64,000 nt of DNA from Clostridia bacterium (GTDB lineage Bacteria > Bacillota > Clostridia > Acetivibrionales > JAFADI01): contig JAOACY010000104.1 in the NCBI GenBank assembly GCA_026417615.1, forward strand, positions 1 to 64,000, written 5' to 3'. Of the stretch, positions 17,099 to 25,734 are shown one piece after another. Below the pieces are notes generated by a model. It ran no database searches. It worked only from the letters and a program-made list of their open reading frames with translations, and was not told the origin of the DNA. Both the position numbers and the translations under genes were made by a program. Each line of letters begins with the position of its first letter. Position 1 is the first letter of the stretch.

Positions 17099-18604
17099 TT
17101 AAGTTTCCAAGTCCAGCTCCTGCTTTGATAAGGTCCCGCCGAACACCTTGTCAAGGTGGGCTTGCGGAAGCTTTGATGTAATAAAGCTCACTATTGGTAC
17201 CACAACCAATGAAACGAGCATTGCCACAGCGCCAATATTTGGAGCAAGCTTGCCGTCCATACGGAAATATATTGCACCACCTACGGAACATGCTATGCCA
17301 GATACAAAACCCGCCCATGCTCCAATTTTGGTGGTGCCTTTCCAATACAGCCCGTAAATGAATGGCGCAAGAAAGGCTCCGGCAACTGTTCCCCATGAAA
17401 ATGACATAAGCGTAACGATTGCATTCGGAGTCATAGCCACAAGGAATGACAGAGCAACAAAAACCGCACAGAGAATTCTCATGGTAAGCATCACGGTTTC
17501 CTTTTTCATCTGAGGTATCAGAGTGCCTTTAAGGAGATCCATCGATATAGCTGAGCTGGATACAAGAACAAGGGATGACAACGTGGACATCGATGCCGAG
17601 AGAACCAGTATGATTACTATGCCCAGCAAGGATTCCGGCAATGCCTTGCCCAGTACAACAGGCATTACCATATCGAAATTTGGTTTTCCGTTTGCGCCCA
17701 AAGGAACCTTGTTGTCAAGGAACAATCTTCCAAATGCCCCGATGAAGTAGCAGCCGCCTGCTATGAGGGTTGCAAAAATTGTTGATATTATTGTTGCCTT
17801 CTTAATTGCAGCATCATCTTTTATGGCATAGAATTTATGAACCATTTGAGGAAGTCCCCAAGTGCCAAGGCTGGTCAGAATAACAAGGGCAAAAAGGTTC
17901 ACGGGGTTGCCTCCGAAAATATTAACCAGGTTCGGACCGTCCTTAGGTATCTGTGACAGCTTTGCTATGCCTTGGGACAAACCACCTACAGCAGGATTGC
18001 TCAAAGTGAACCCTATAACGAGCAGAATCCCCCCAAGCATTATTATTCCCTGGATAAAGTCATTCAAGGCTGTTGCGACATATCCGCCAAGCATAAGGTA
18101 TACCGCCGTAAGAAGGGCCATTGCAGCCATGCAGTAAACAAATGGGATTCCAAAGGTTTGCTCGAAGAGATATCCCAGCCCCTGATATACAGATGCTGAA
18201 TAAGGCACCATGAATATGAAAATAACAAGAGCTGTCACTATTTTCATAGCCTTGCTGTTGTAACGCTTTTCAAAAAACTCAGGCATTGTCGAAGCGTTCA
18301 AATCGTGGGTCATCTTTCTTGTTTTTTTTGCCAAAACAAGCCATGCCAAAAGGCTTCCTACTACTGCGTTTCCAATACCAATCCAAGTGGAGGAAATACC
18401 GAAGCCCCATCCTATTTTGCCTGCGTAGCCGATGAAAATAACCGCTGAGAAATAAGTTGTGCCATATGCGAATGCTGAGATCCAGGCCCCCATTTTCCTG
18501 CCTCCGAGGAAAAAGTCCTGCACGTCATTGACTTTCTTTTTACTGTACAGACCTACCGCGATCATAAGTACAATAAAAAGTCCAAGAAAAAGAAACTTGG
18601 TCAT
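17099..18604 (-). CDS. sodium:solute symporter family protein
   Basis: 501-aa integral membrane transporter of the SSS family (PutP/PanF type) with about 13 hydrophobic segments. The N-terminus shows DVQDFFLGGRKMGAWISAFAYGTTYFSA, the typical first helices and sodium-site region, and GGYVATALNDFIQGIIML is the conserved mid-family segment. It probably imports a small organic solute with Na+. Its position next to paaK and ior genes suggests an aryl or organic acid, but this is inference. The ATG at 18604 follows AAGGATGG. The 3' flank is a MITE-like element. Confidence 0.88.
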   Translation of the reverse strand: MTKFLFLGLFIVLMIAVGLYSKKKVNDVQDFFLGGRKMGAWISAFAYGTTYFSAVIFIGYAGKIGWGFGISSTWIGIGNAVVGSLLAWLVLAKKTRKMTHDLNASTMPEFFEKRYNSKAMKIVTALVIFIFMVPYSASVYQGLGYLFEQTFGIPFVYCMAAMALLTAVYLMLGGYVATALNDFIQGIIMLGGILLVIGFTLSNPAVGGLSQGIAKLSQIPKDGPNLVNIFGGNPVNLFALVILTSLGTWGLPQMVHKFYAIKDDAAIKKATIISTIFATLIAGGCYFIGAFGRLFLDNKVPLGANGKPNFDMVMPVVLGKALPESLLGIVIILVLSASMSTLSSLVLVSSSAISMDLLKGTLIPQMKKETVMLTMRILCAVFVALSFLVAMTPNAIVTLMSFSWGTVAGAFLAPFIYGLYWKGTTKIGAWAGFVSGIACSVGGAIYFRMDGKLAPNIGAVAMLVSLVVVPIVSFITSKLPQAHLDKVFGGTLSKQELDLET

Positions 18605-18782
18605 AACCTACCATCCTTCCGTAATATAAAATTCTAAAGTGCTGCAACATTTCAATCCACCTAATGTATTTAGCACTTGTAGTCTGAAAACTGCTGCGAG
18701 CTTCAGTGCCAGCCACCGTTCTGCCTTCCTTCGAAGGGCTATTTAAAAATTCTTATATTATTTTACAACATACTGATAAAAA

Positions 18783-18812
18783 AATAAAGAAGTTTTGATG
18801 AACTTCTTTATT
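18783..18812 (-). terminator. terminator of the beta-CASP protein gene
   Basis: A perfect 12-bp stem (AATAAAGAAGTT / AACTTCTTTATT, loop of 6) lies 12 bases behind the stop at 18825 and is followed on the minus strand by a T-rich run. The remainder of 18605-18824 shows no gene. Confidence 0.8.
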
Positions 18813-18824
18813 CCCCCGCATAAA

Positions 18825-20450
18825 TTATTTAAGTGCTTCAACTATAGCACGTTGAAGCGCTTTCAGCTTCAACCTTATTTCATCTATCTCCAAATCTTCC
18901 TTTTCCTCCTTCAGCTGCATTTTAAGTATATCTGTCAGCTCCTCCATTTCTTCCTTCAAGGTGTCCATGAATTCTAAAAGTTCCAGCCTCTTGAACCTGA
19001 ATTTGACTTGGGGCTTTTCGTCTCCTGTCAGAACTCTTGAGGAACTGACAAAATAACTTTCTCCTTTTGAAGGAATAATTGACTCTATTCCGAATCGTTC
19101 TTTAATAGAATTTGAGAACTCACTCATTCCCTCTTCTTCACCATGTACTATGAAAATCTTTTTGGGTTTTTTATTAAATTTGCTTATCCAGCCCAGAAGT
19201 CCATCACGGTCAGCATGGCCGGAAAAACCGTCAATCATTTCTATTCTCGCATTTACTGTTATGTCCTCGCCAAAAAGCTTCACTTTTTTTGCGCCGTCTA
19301 CAAGCTTTCTTCCAAGGGTTCCCTGGGCCTGATAGCCAACGAACAGAATGGTGCTGTCCTTCCTCCAGAGATTGTGCTTTAAGTGGTGCTTGATGCGTCC
19401 CGCTTCACACATGCCGCTGGCTGAAATAATTATCATGCTTTCCTTTTTTTCATTCAGGGAGCGTGATTCATCAGCGCTTTGAGTAAATTTAAGTCCCGGA
19501 AAATCCAGAGGGTTGTCTCCGTTTTCAATATACTTTCTTGCCTCATCATCAAAGCAGTCAAGGTTTCTCCTGAAAATTTCCGTAGCGGATGTGGCAAGAG
19601 GGCTGTCCACATAAACCGGAACATTGAGGAATTTTTGCAGTTTTTCATCATATTTTCCCCTTTTCATGTTCAGGTCATATATTATCTCCTGCGTACGCCC
19701 TACTGCAAAGGAAGGAATTATGACATTGCCTCCTTTTTCTATTGTTTCGTTTATTATATCCATGAAGCGCTCAACCTTGTTTCCTTCTTCCGAATGCAGC
19801 CTGTTGCCGTATGTTGATTCTATAACTAGGTAGTCCGCACTTTCTATAAAAGTCGCATCACGCAATATCGGCATGTCCTTGTTTCCCAAGTCACCTGTAA
19901 AGACCAATTTTGTTTCCTCATTGTTTTCATTTATCCAAAGCTCAATAATTGCTGATCCTAATATATGGCCGGCATCATTGAATCTAACGCGCACTTCATC
20001 ATTCAGCTTTATTACCTCGTCATAGCTGACGCCCCTGAAAAGCTTAATACAGTCAAGTGCATCCTGGTAGGTGTAGATCGGCTTTAATAATGCCTTGCCC
20101 GCCCTTTGCCTCTTCCTGTTCTGCCATTCAATTTCAAGCTCCTGAATATGTCCGCAGTCGGGCAGCATAATGCCGCAAAGCTCTGCTGTAGCTTTTGTTG
20201 CAATAACTTCTCCTTTAAAGCCTTCTACAAATGCTTTGGGTATCCTTCCGCTATGGTCGATATGACAATGTGTCAATAAAATAAAATCAAGCTCCGAGGG
20301 ATTGAAAGGGAAGGGTTCCTCATTAAGGGCGTTTTCCTTTGAGTGTCCCTGGAACATACCGCAATCTACCAGGAATCTGCTGTTTTTAGTCTCAATTAAA
20401 TAACAAGAGCCTGTTACTGTTTTCGCTGCTCCCAGAAAGGTAATTTTCAT
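18825..20450 (-). CDS. MBL-fold beta-CASP RNase-like protein
   Basis: 541-aa metallo-beta-lactamase-fold protein of the beta-CASP/RMMBL group, relatives of which are RNA exo/endonucleases. Motifs: LVDCGMFQG (about residues 28-36), the metal site LTHCHIDHSGRIPK, FNDAGHILGSA, VFTGDLGN, then the CASP part ending ISASGMCEAGRIKHHL, and the RMMBL part MIDGFSGHADRDGLLGW with IVHGEEEG. The last 70 residues are a charged coiled coil. It is not RNase J, which is arranged differently. ATG at 20450 follows GGAGGTGCCGGC. It is monocistronic; 20451-20657 upstream holds no gene. Confidence 0.88.
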   Translation of the reverse strand: MKITFLGAAKTVTGSCYLIETKNSRFLVDCGMFQGHSKENALNEEPFPFNPSELDFILLTHCHIDHSGRIPKAFVEGFKGEVIATKATAELCGIMLPDCGHIQELEIEWQNRKRQRAGKALLKPIYTYQDALDCIKLFRGVSYDEVIKLNDEVRVRFNDAGHILGSAIIELWINENNEETKLVFTGDLGNKDMPILRDATFIESADYLVIESTYGNRLHSEEGNKVERFMDIINETIEKGGNVIIPSFAVGRTQEIIYDLNMKRGKYDEKLQKFLNVPVYVDSPLATSATEIFRRNLDCFDDEARKYIENGDNPLDFPGLKFTQSADESRSLNEKKESMIIISASGMCEAGRIKHHLKHNLWRKDSTILFVGYQAQGTLGRKLVDGAKKVKLFGEDITVNARIEMIDGFSGHADRDGLLGWISKFNKKPKKIFIVHGEEEGMSEFSNSIKERFGIESIIPSKGESYFVSSSRVLTGDEKPQVKFRFKRLELLEFMDTLKEEMEELTDILKMQLKEEKEDLEIDEIRLKLKALQRAIVEALK

Positions 20451-20657
20451 GCCGGCACCTCCGCTATTTTGAATGTCGCTTGTTTTTACTAATTCGACAT
20501 TTGTTTAAATAATCCTCTATTATTCATCGTTCCAATGCGGACATTTACTATTAATATTAAGGTGCCAAACATTATAAAAAAGCTGTTTTTGCAGTTGGAT
20601 CTGTTTCATACTATGATTGGTTCCCAGAAGGTCATGAAATGACTTTTTGAGATATAA

Positions 20658-21635
20658 TCATATTATGGATTCCGTCAGCAGCTTGACGGCATTCTCCAGA
20701 TCCTTCAGGCTTACAATCTCCGAAGGACTGTGAATATTCCTGCAGGGAATGGATATTGCCCCTGAAGGAACACCTCCGGCGGTCAAATGTATTGCGCCGG
20801 CATCTGTTCCACCGGCAGAGAGAACCTCCAGCTGGTAAGGTATGTTAAGCTGCTTGGCTTTGTCTTCCAAAAGCCTTCTGACCTCAGGATGACAGATTAC
20901 CGAGTTGTCTTTAATCTTTACGGCAGGCCCGCCCCCGCATTTTACAGCCATGGGCTTGCATTCTGGAGTATCGCCTGTTTTTGTCACGTCCACGGCTATG
21001 GCCATGTCGGGCAAAATTTGATAGGCCGAGGTTTTGGCTCCCCTCAGGCCTAATTCCTCCTGTACTGTAAAAACAAAGTATATTTCATTTTCAGTTTCAG
21101 GCAGGTTTTTTATTGCTTGAAGCAAGACAGAACAGCCAGCCCTGTCATCAAGAGCCTTTGAAATGATTACATCGCCTTCTTGAACGGTTTCTCCCAAAAA
21201 GCATGCAGCATCGCCAATCTGAACTTTTTTTTCTGCATCCTCCCTGGAAATGGCGCCAATATCAATATACATTGATGATAATTTCAGGTTTTTCATATCA
21301 TCAAGCTTTTCTTCATAGAACACGGCCCCGGTAACACCGTTCCTGAATTTAACTCTTTGACCAAGTGCAAAAAACTGTGAAACCCCGCCTATGTTTGAAA
21401 AACGAATAAAGCCCTTTTCATCGATAAATGTTGCCAAAACACCTATTTCATCCATATGGGCAGCAACCATGATTTTTTTTCCCTTACCCTTTTTTACCGC
21501 TATAAGATTGCCAAGAGCATCAACCCTTACTTCATTGAGCTTATTGCCTATTTCGCTTTTGATAACATCTCTTATGTCTTCTTCATTTCCGGATACTCCA
21601 AAACTTTGGCAAAGCCTTTTTATTAAATCAAACAT
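20658..21635 (-). CDS. M42 family metallopeptidase (tandem copy 3)
   Basis: 325-aa cocatalytic-zinc aminopeptidase of family M42 (glutamyl aminopeptidase/endoglucanase M type). Metal and catalytic motifs: AAHMDEIGV (about residues 58-66), ALDDRAGC, TVQEELGLRGA and HSPSEIVSL near the end. These enzymes form large cytoplasmic tetrahedral complexes that trim peptides. ATG at 21635 follows GGAGG with 8 bases and overlaps the 3' end of copy 2 by 8 bases. It is the last of three coupled M42 genes. Confidence 0.93.
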   Translation of the reverse strand: MFDLIKRLCQSFGVSGNEEDIRDVIKSEIGNKLNEVRVDALGNLIAVKKGKGKKIMVAAHMDEIGVLATFIDEKGFIRFSNIGGVSQFFALGQRVKFRNGVTGAVFYEEKLDDMKNLKLSSMYIDIGAISREDAEKKVQIGDAACFLGETVQEGDVIISKALDDRAGCSVLLQAIKNLPETENEIYFVFTVQEELGLRGAKTSAYQILPDMAIAVDVTKTGDTPECKPMAVKCGGGPAVKIKDNSVICHPEVRRLLEDKAKQLNIPYQLEVLSAGGTDAGAIHLTAGGVPSGAISIPCRNIHSPSEIVSLKDLENAVKLLTESII

Positions 21636-22689
21636 TCGCTTGTCCTCCCTGCTTTATGGATTCTATCATACCCTGGTTTTCGCTGAATTCCCCCAGGACA
21701 CAGCCAACAATGTCACGGCAGGCGTCAAAATCCCATTTGCTCATCATGGAGACGGGAGAATGAATGTACCTGCAGGGTACAGATAATGCAGCCACCTTCA
21801 CACCGCTTCTGCTCCTCTGAATTTTCCCAGCATCATTCCCGCCGGTTGCAGTCTGCTTGTACTGGATTTTAATATTATTTTTTATTGCAGCTTCGTGAAT
21901 AAACCTTACTAAATTTCTGTCGTAATAAGCTGTCCTGTCCATTATTGCAAGAGCCGCGCCTTTTCCGAGAATGGTTGAATACTCCTGCTTTTCAACCCCC
22001 GGAACATCAGAGCAGGTTGTCCCCTCAATGACAAGGGCTATATCCGGATTAACGCAGTATGCGGCAACCTCAGAGCCTCTTAGCCCTATTTCCTCCTGGA
22101 CTGTGAAACAGGCATAAAGGTCAAATTCAAATTGTCTGCTTAACATTTCGAGCATAATAGCGCATCCAACCCTGTCATCTAAAGCCTTAGCCTTAACGCA
22201 GCCATCACCGAACTCCGTAAATTCACTGTGGAAGGCAATGTAATCACCTGGCGGAGCTGCCTTCTCCGCTTCTTCTTTTTTATCTGCTCCGATATCAATA
22301 TACATGCTCTTTAATTTTATATTATTGCCTCGCTCATCCCTCTCCTGCATATGAATAGGTTTGCAGCCTATTACACCCGGTATTGCGCTGCTGCCCACCA
22401 GTACTCTCTTTCCCGGCAGTATCCTTTCGTCGATTCCTCCGATATTTTTAAACTTAAGCGTGCCATTTTCGCCATAACCCGTAACCATAAAGCCTACCTC
22501 ATCCATATGAGCCGAAAGCATTACTTTGAATTTCGGCTTTTTTCCAGGCTTTAAGGCTATAAGATTTCCGATGGAATCTATACTGATTTTAGCTCCGCTT
22601 GCTGCAGCCCTTTCCTTTATGTAATTTCTGACAGCGTCTTCGTTACCCGATACACCGTTTAATAGCGTCAAATCCTTTAATAACACCAT
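21628..22689 (-). CDS. M42 family metallopeptidase (tandem copy 2)
   Basis: 353-aa M42 aminopeptidase. Motifs: SAHMDEVGF, ALDDRVGCA, TVQEEIGLRGS, VIEGTTCSDVPG and HSPVSMMSKWD. The metal ligands seem complete. It overlaps the genes on both sides by 8 and 13 bases, so all three are translated as a coupled unit. The three proteins are clearly paralogous but differ around the substrate region, so they may have different side-chain preferences or form a mixed particle; this is inference. Confidence 0.93.
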   Translation of the reverse strand: MVLLKDLTLLNGVSGNEDAVRNYIKERAAASGAKISIDSIGNLIALKPGKKPKFKVMLSAHMDEVGFMVTGYGENGTLKFKNIGGIDERILPGKRVLVGSSAIPGVIGCKPIHMQERDERGNNIKLKSMYIDIGADKKEEAEKAAPPGDYIAFHSEFTEFGDGCVKAKALDDRVGCAIMLEMLSRQFEFDLYACFTVQEEIGLRGSEVAAYCVNPDIALVIEGTTCSDVPGVEKQEYSTILGKGAALAIMDRTAYYDRNLVRFIHEAAIKNNIKIQYKQTATGGNDAGKIQRSRSGVKVAALSVPCRYIHSPVSMMSKWDFDACRDIVGCVLGEFSENQGMIESIKQGGQANV

Positions 22690-23726
22690 AAATCACCAAC
22701 TTCCCTGCATCCTTTTGATATAAATCTCGCTGCCAGCCTCGCTATATTTTTCACGTCTGAAATATCAAGCGTCTCTACCGTTGTATGCATATACCGCAGA
22801 GGAATGGAAAGCAGAATGGTGGGAATGCCTGCCCGCGAAACCTGTGTTGCCCATGCTTCAGTTCCTGTATCTTCCGGCTCAATATTCGTCTGATAAGGAA
22901 TATTTTCTTCTTTTGCTATATCAATAATTTTATTGGTAAGCTTTCGGTGGAGATTAGGGCCTATCCCAATGGCTGGTCCCTTGCCCAAAGGATATGCTTC
23001 ACCCTTTGGTGAATCTGATATTTCACCATGGCACGCATCAATGACAATTGCAAGATCTGGCTCCAGCTTGTATGCAGCAACCTGTATGCCTCGAAGGCCA
23101 ACCTCCTCCTGTGTTGACGCCAGCACATACACATCTGCGTCATGCTTCAACTCTGAAAGCTCCTCCAGAAGAAGCGCCAGAGCGCAAAGACCTGCTCTGT
23201 TATCAAGAGACTTCGAGCTTAATCTGTTTCCCTTCAGGCTGAAAGGTAGTGCTTTTAAGGTAATAAAATCGCCTATTGAAACGATCTTTTTGAGTTCTTC
23301 AGCATCCAGGCCGGTGTCTATAACCAGCTCATCAATTTTTACCGCCTTCCTTGTCTCCTCCGCATTGAGCAGGTGTGGAGGCTTTGCACCAATTATTCCG
23401 TACAAAGGCTTTCTGCCATGAATTGTTACTTCCTGGGCAAGAAGTATCTTTGCGTCAATACCGCCGATGTTTGAGAACCTTAAAAAACCGCCTTCCTCAA
23501 AGCCTGTTACAATAAAGCCAATCTCGTCATAATGGGCACTGACCATTATCTTCGAATTACTATTCCCCAAACCCTTTTTTACTCCCAGTATATTATAAAA
23601 GCTATCCACGGCAGCTTCATCGCAATATTTTTCGAACATTGATTTTATATACTCGGACATGGTATGTTCATTGCCTGATACTGCTGTGTTTATGCTTAAT
23701 TCCTTTAGAATGCTTAATACATCCAT
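22677..23726 (-). CDS. M42 family metallopeptidase (tandem copy 1)
   Basis: 349-aa M42 aminopeptidase and first gene of the trio. Motifs: SAHYDEIGF (Tyr where the other copies have Met), SLDNRAGLC (Asn where they have Asp), STQEEVGLRG and VIDACHGEISDSP, with MHTTVETLDI near the end. It is the most diverged of the three, yet the metal-binding His, Asp and Glu positions appear to be kept. ATG at 23726 follows GGAGGATGG. An extended -10 promoter is seen about 38 bases upstream. Confidence 0.92.
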   Translation of the reverse strand: MDVLSILKELSINTAVSGNEHTMSEYIKSMFEKYCDEAAVDSFYNILGVKKGLGNSNSKIMVSAHYDEIGFIVTGFEEGGFLRFSNIGGIDAKILLAQEVTIHGRKPLYGIIGAKPPHLLNAEETRKAVKIDELVIDTGLDAEELKKIVSIGDFITLKALPFSLKGNRLSSKSLDNRAGLCALALLLEELSELKHDADVYVLASTQEEVGLRGIQVAAYKLEPDLAIVIDACHGEISDSPKGEAYPLGKGPAIGIGPNLHRKLTNKIIDIAKEENIPYQTNIEPEDTGTEAWATQVSRAGIPTILLSIPLRYMHTTVETLDISDVKNIARLAARFISKGCREVGDLWCY

Positions 23727-23763
23727 CTTTTCTAACCATCCTCCCTTCGGACATCTTTAATAG

Positions 23764-23772
23764 ATTATAGCA
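23764..23772 (-). promoter_or_regulatory. extended -10 promoter of the M42 trio
   Basis: The minus strand reads TGCTATAAT, a perfect extended -10, about 38 bases upstream of the first M42 start. The matching -35 is weak, which extended -10 promoters tolerate. Confidence 0.5.
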
Positions 23773-23806
23773 GATGGGCTTAAATTATAAAACCAATTTT
23801 TTTCTC

Positions 23807-23835
23807 TTGACATATCTTAATATATAAACTAAAAT
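23807..23835 (+). promoter_or_regulatory. sigma-A promoter of the CAT tRNA
   Basis: TTGACA (23807-23812) and TAAAAT (23830-23835) with an exact 17-base spacer, ending 18 bases before the tRNA. Confidence 0.85.
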
Positions 23836-23853
23836 GTTATTTGTCTCTTTTGA

Positions 23854-23930
23854 GGGCCTTTAGCTCAGTTGGTTAGAGCAACCGGCTCATAACCGGTTGG
23901 TCCGGGGTTCGAGTCCCTGAAGGCCCACCA
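23854..23930 (+). tRNA. tRNA with CAT anticodon (Met or Ile2)
   Basis: 77 nt including the encoded CCA. Acceptor stem GGGCCTT/AAGGCCC, D arm GCTCAGTTGGTTAGAGC, anticodon arm ACCGG-CTCATAA-CCGGT, T arm CGGGG-TTCGAGT-CCCTG. The anticodon is CAT. The C4-G69 and C5-G68 pairs and the overall body resemble the tRNA-Ile2 species whose C34 is changed to lysidine by TilS; an elongator tRNA-Met is the alternative. It is not initiator tRNA, because the first pair is G-C and the anticodon stem lacks the three G-C pairs. Confidence 0.92.
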
Positions 23931-23963
23931 AAAAGTCCAGTTCATATGAACCGGACTTTTTAT
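23929..23963 (+). terminator. terminator of the CAT tRNA
   Basis: A long hairpin (AAAAAGTCC-A-GTTCATATGAAC-C-GGACTTTTT, one mismatch) begins at the tRNA end and finishes in TTTTT. Confidence 0.85.
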
Positions 23964-23997
23964 TTGAAGTTTTATTGCTCTTAATATGGTTTATTCA

Positions 23998-24050
23998 CCG
24001 CAACAACCAATTTTCGCAAGCTTCGATGAAATCACCAGCTCCTTCCGCAT
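23998..24050 (+). repeat. MITE-like element remnant (left half), murD 3' flank
   Basis: About 50 bases match the left half of the element at 16861-17068, including CTTCGATGAAATCAC and the inner CTCCTT segment. The right half is missing. It abuts the murD stop codon on its 3' side. Confidence 0.6.
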
Positions 24051-25474
24051 TAACATTCAAGTGTGGCAAGACTATTCACTATGTCCTTAAATACCCTTCC
24101 TCTCTCCTCGAAGTTTTTGAACATGTCAAAGCTGGTACTGGCCGGAGACAGGATTACTATATCCCCTGGTTTTGCATTTTCGTAGGCAGTTTTCACTGCC
24201 TCTTCATATGTGCTGCATTTGAAAACCGGTATATCTTTACCCTTGCCGGTTTTTTCAATTGTATCCTTCAGGGCCTGCTCAATTTTAGGTGCTGTTGCTC
24301 CAATAAGAACCAGACACTTGACTTTTTGGGCTATAGGCTCTCCTATTTCGTCATAAGGTATGCCCTTGTCCTTTCCCCCGGCAATTAGTATCACCTTCTG
24401 TTTAAAGGTGCTTAAGGCAGCTGCGGTCCTTGAAGGGCTGCTGTCTATGGAGCTGTTATAGAATCTGACTCCATTGATTTCTCTCACCAGTTCTATTCGA
24501 TGCTCTACTCCTTTGAAGGTTCCAGCAACCTTGTGTATGGTTTCAGGTTTTACAAAATTCATTGTCATGGCAGTGGCAGCAAGGTAATTTTCAATATTAT
24601 GCATGCCTGGAATGACAATATCATCAGCTTTGACAATTTCCGTCTCAATATTGTCCTTTTTATATACAAGTACTCCGTCTTTGAGGAATGCGCCTTCCAT
24701 AAGCTGCTGTTTTCTGCTGAAGAAAACAACCTTGCCTTTTGCTTCCCGTGCCAGACCTTTTGTTATTTCATTATCCAGGTTTAAAACAAGCCTTGGCGTG
24801 CCAAAGCCCTTTTCATCCTTCTGATGGATGAAAATATTTTTCTTTGCATCAATATATTCCTCCAAGGACTTGTGAACGTCCAGGTGGTTGGGTGTAATAT
24901 TTGTTATGAGGGCGTGTTCCGGGCTTTTGCGCATGGTATGAAGCTGGAAGCTGCTCAGCTCAAGCACAACCTTATCGGTTTCCTTTATTTCATCAATCCG
25001 GCTCAAAAGTGGTGTTCCTATATTCCCCCCCAACCAGCAGGAATAGCCCTCTTGCTTTAGTATGTTATATATAAGGGTTGTTGTAGTAGTCTTTCCGTCA
25101 CTTCCGGTAACAGCAAATATTTCGGCGGGGCACAATTCAAAGAAAACCTCCATCTCCGAGGTTATTTCAGCGCCTCTCTCCTTTTCTGCAGTAAGCTCGG
25201 GAATATCGAAGCGTATACCCGGTGTCCTGAAAACCACATCAAAGCCCTTTAGCTTATCCAAATAGTTTTCCCCAAGGCTTAAAGCCACACCCTTGTTTAA
25301 AAATTCCTCTGCCGTACTTCCCAGAATTTCTTTGCTTGACTTATCAAAGGCAGTTATGTCAACGCCAAGGTCCGAAAGATAATTAATCAAAGGTATATTG
25401 CTCACTCCAATGCCCAGTACGGCAACCTTTTTAGTTTTTATTGTCTTTTTAAATTCCTCAAGCTTCCTGTTCAA
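24050..25474 (-). CDS. murD: UDP-N-acetylmuramoyl-L-alanine--D-glutamate ligase
   Basis: Adds D-glutamate to UDP-MurNAc-L-Ala in peptidoglycan precursor synthesis; cytoplasmic. 474 aa from the chosen start. The N-terminal nucleotide fold has VLGIGVSNIPL; the ATP loop is GSDGKTTTTTL; further motifs are ELSSFQL and NITPNHLDVH, and the last domain has YNSSIDSSPSRT and GGKDKG. TTG at 25474 is preferred: GGAGGG lies 6 bases before it, while ATG at 25504 has none. It is alone between two tRNA genes, outside a mur cluster. Confidence 0.95.
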   Translation of the reverse strand: MNRKLEEFKKTIKTKKVAVLGIGVSNIPLINYLSDLGVDITAFDKSSKEILGSTAEEFLNKGVALSLGENYLDKLKGFDVVFRTPGIRFDIPELTAEKERGAEITSEMEVFFELCPAEIFAVTGSDGKTTTTTLIYNILKQEGYSCWLGGNIGTPLLSRIDEIKETDKVVLELSSFQLHTMRKSPEHALITNITPNHLDVHKSLEEYIDAKKNIFIHQKDEKGFGTPRLVLNLDNEITKGLAREAKGKVVFFSRKQQLMEGAFLKDGVLVYKKDNIETEIVKADDIVIPGMHNIENYLAATAMTMNFVKPETIHKVAGTFKGVEHRIELVREINGVRFYNSSIDSSPSRTAAALSTFKQKVILIAGGKDKGIPYDEIGEPIAQKVKCLVLIGATAPKIEQALKDTIEKTGKGKDIPVFKCSTYEEAVKTAYENAKPGDIVILSPASTSFDMFKNFEERGRVFKDIVNSLATLEC

Positions 25475-25564
25475 TTTAGTCCCTCCGTCCAGTATTGTAT
25501 CCATACATTAAGTTATGACAAGAAATAATAAGTTTAAACTATGTAAAAAAGATTTAATTTCCAC

Positions 25565-25593
25565 TTGCAAAGTATAAGTTTTTCTAGTAGAAT
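25565..25593 (+). promoter_or_regulatory. sigma-A promoter of tRNA-Leu
   Basis: TTGCAA (25565-25570) and TAGAAT (25588-25593) are 17 bases apart, ending 20 bases before the tRNA. Confidence 0.75.
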
Positions 25594-25613
25594 AATTATT
25601 GCTTTAAAGATTT

Positions 25614-25700
25614 GCGAGAGTGGTGGAACTGGCAGACACGCTAGATTCAGGTTCTAGAGCAGGCAACTGTGTAGGGGTTCAAATCCCCTCTCTCGCACCA
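25614..25700 (+). tRNA. tRNA-Leu (CAG)
   Basis: 87-nt class II tRNA with encoded CCA. Acceptor stem GCGAGAG/CTCTCGC, anticodon arm CTAGA-TTCAGGT-TCTAG (anticodon CAG), a variable arm of about a dozen bases (AGCAGGCAACTGT region) and T arm with GGTTCAAATCC. Reads CUG codons. Confidence 0.95.
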
Positions 25701-25731
25701 AGGGTTTCGGGTTTCCCGAAACCCTGTTTTA
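25701..25731 (+). terminator. terminator of tRNA-Leu
   Basis: A perfect 11-bp stem (AGGGTTTCGGG / CCCGAAACCCT, loop TTT) directly follows the CCA end and is followed by GTTTT. Confidence 0.85.
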
Positions 25732-25734
25732 TTT

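Noticed and set aside
20620..20660. Hairpin AAGGTCAT-GAA-ATGACTTTTT as a plus-strand terminator
   Set aside because: No plus-strand gene lies upstream, and on the minus strand no T-run follows the stem.
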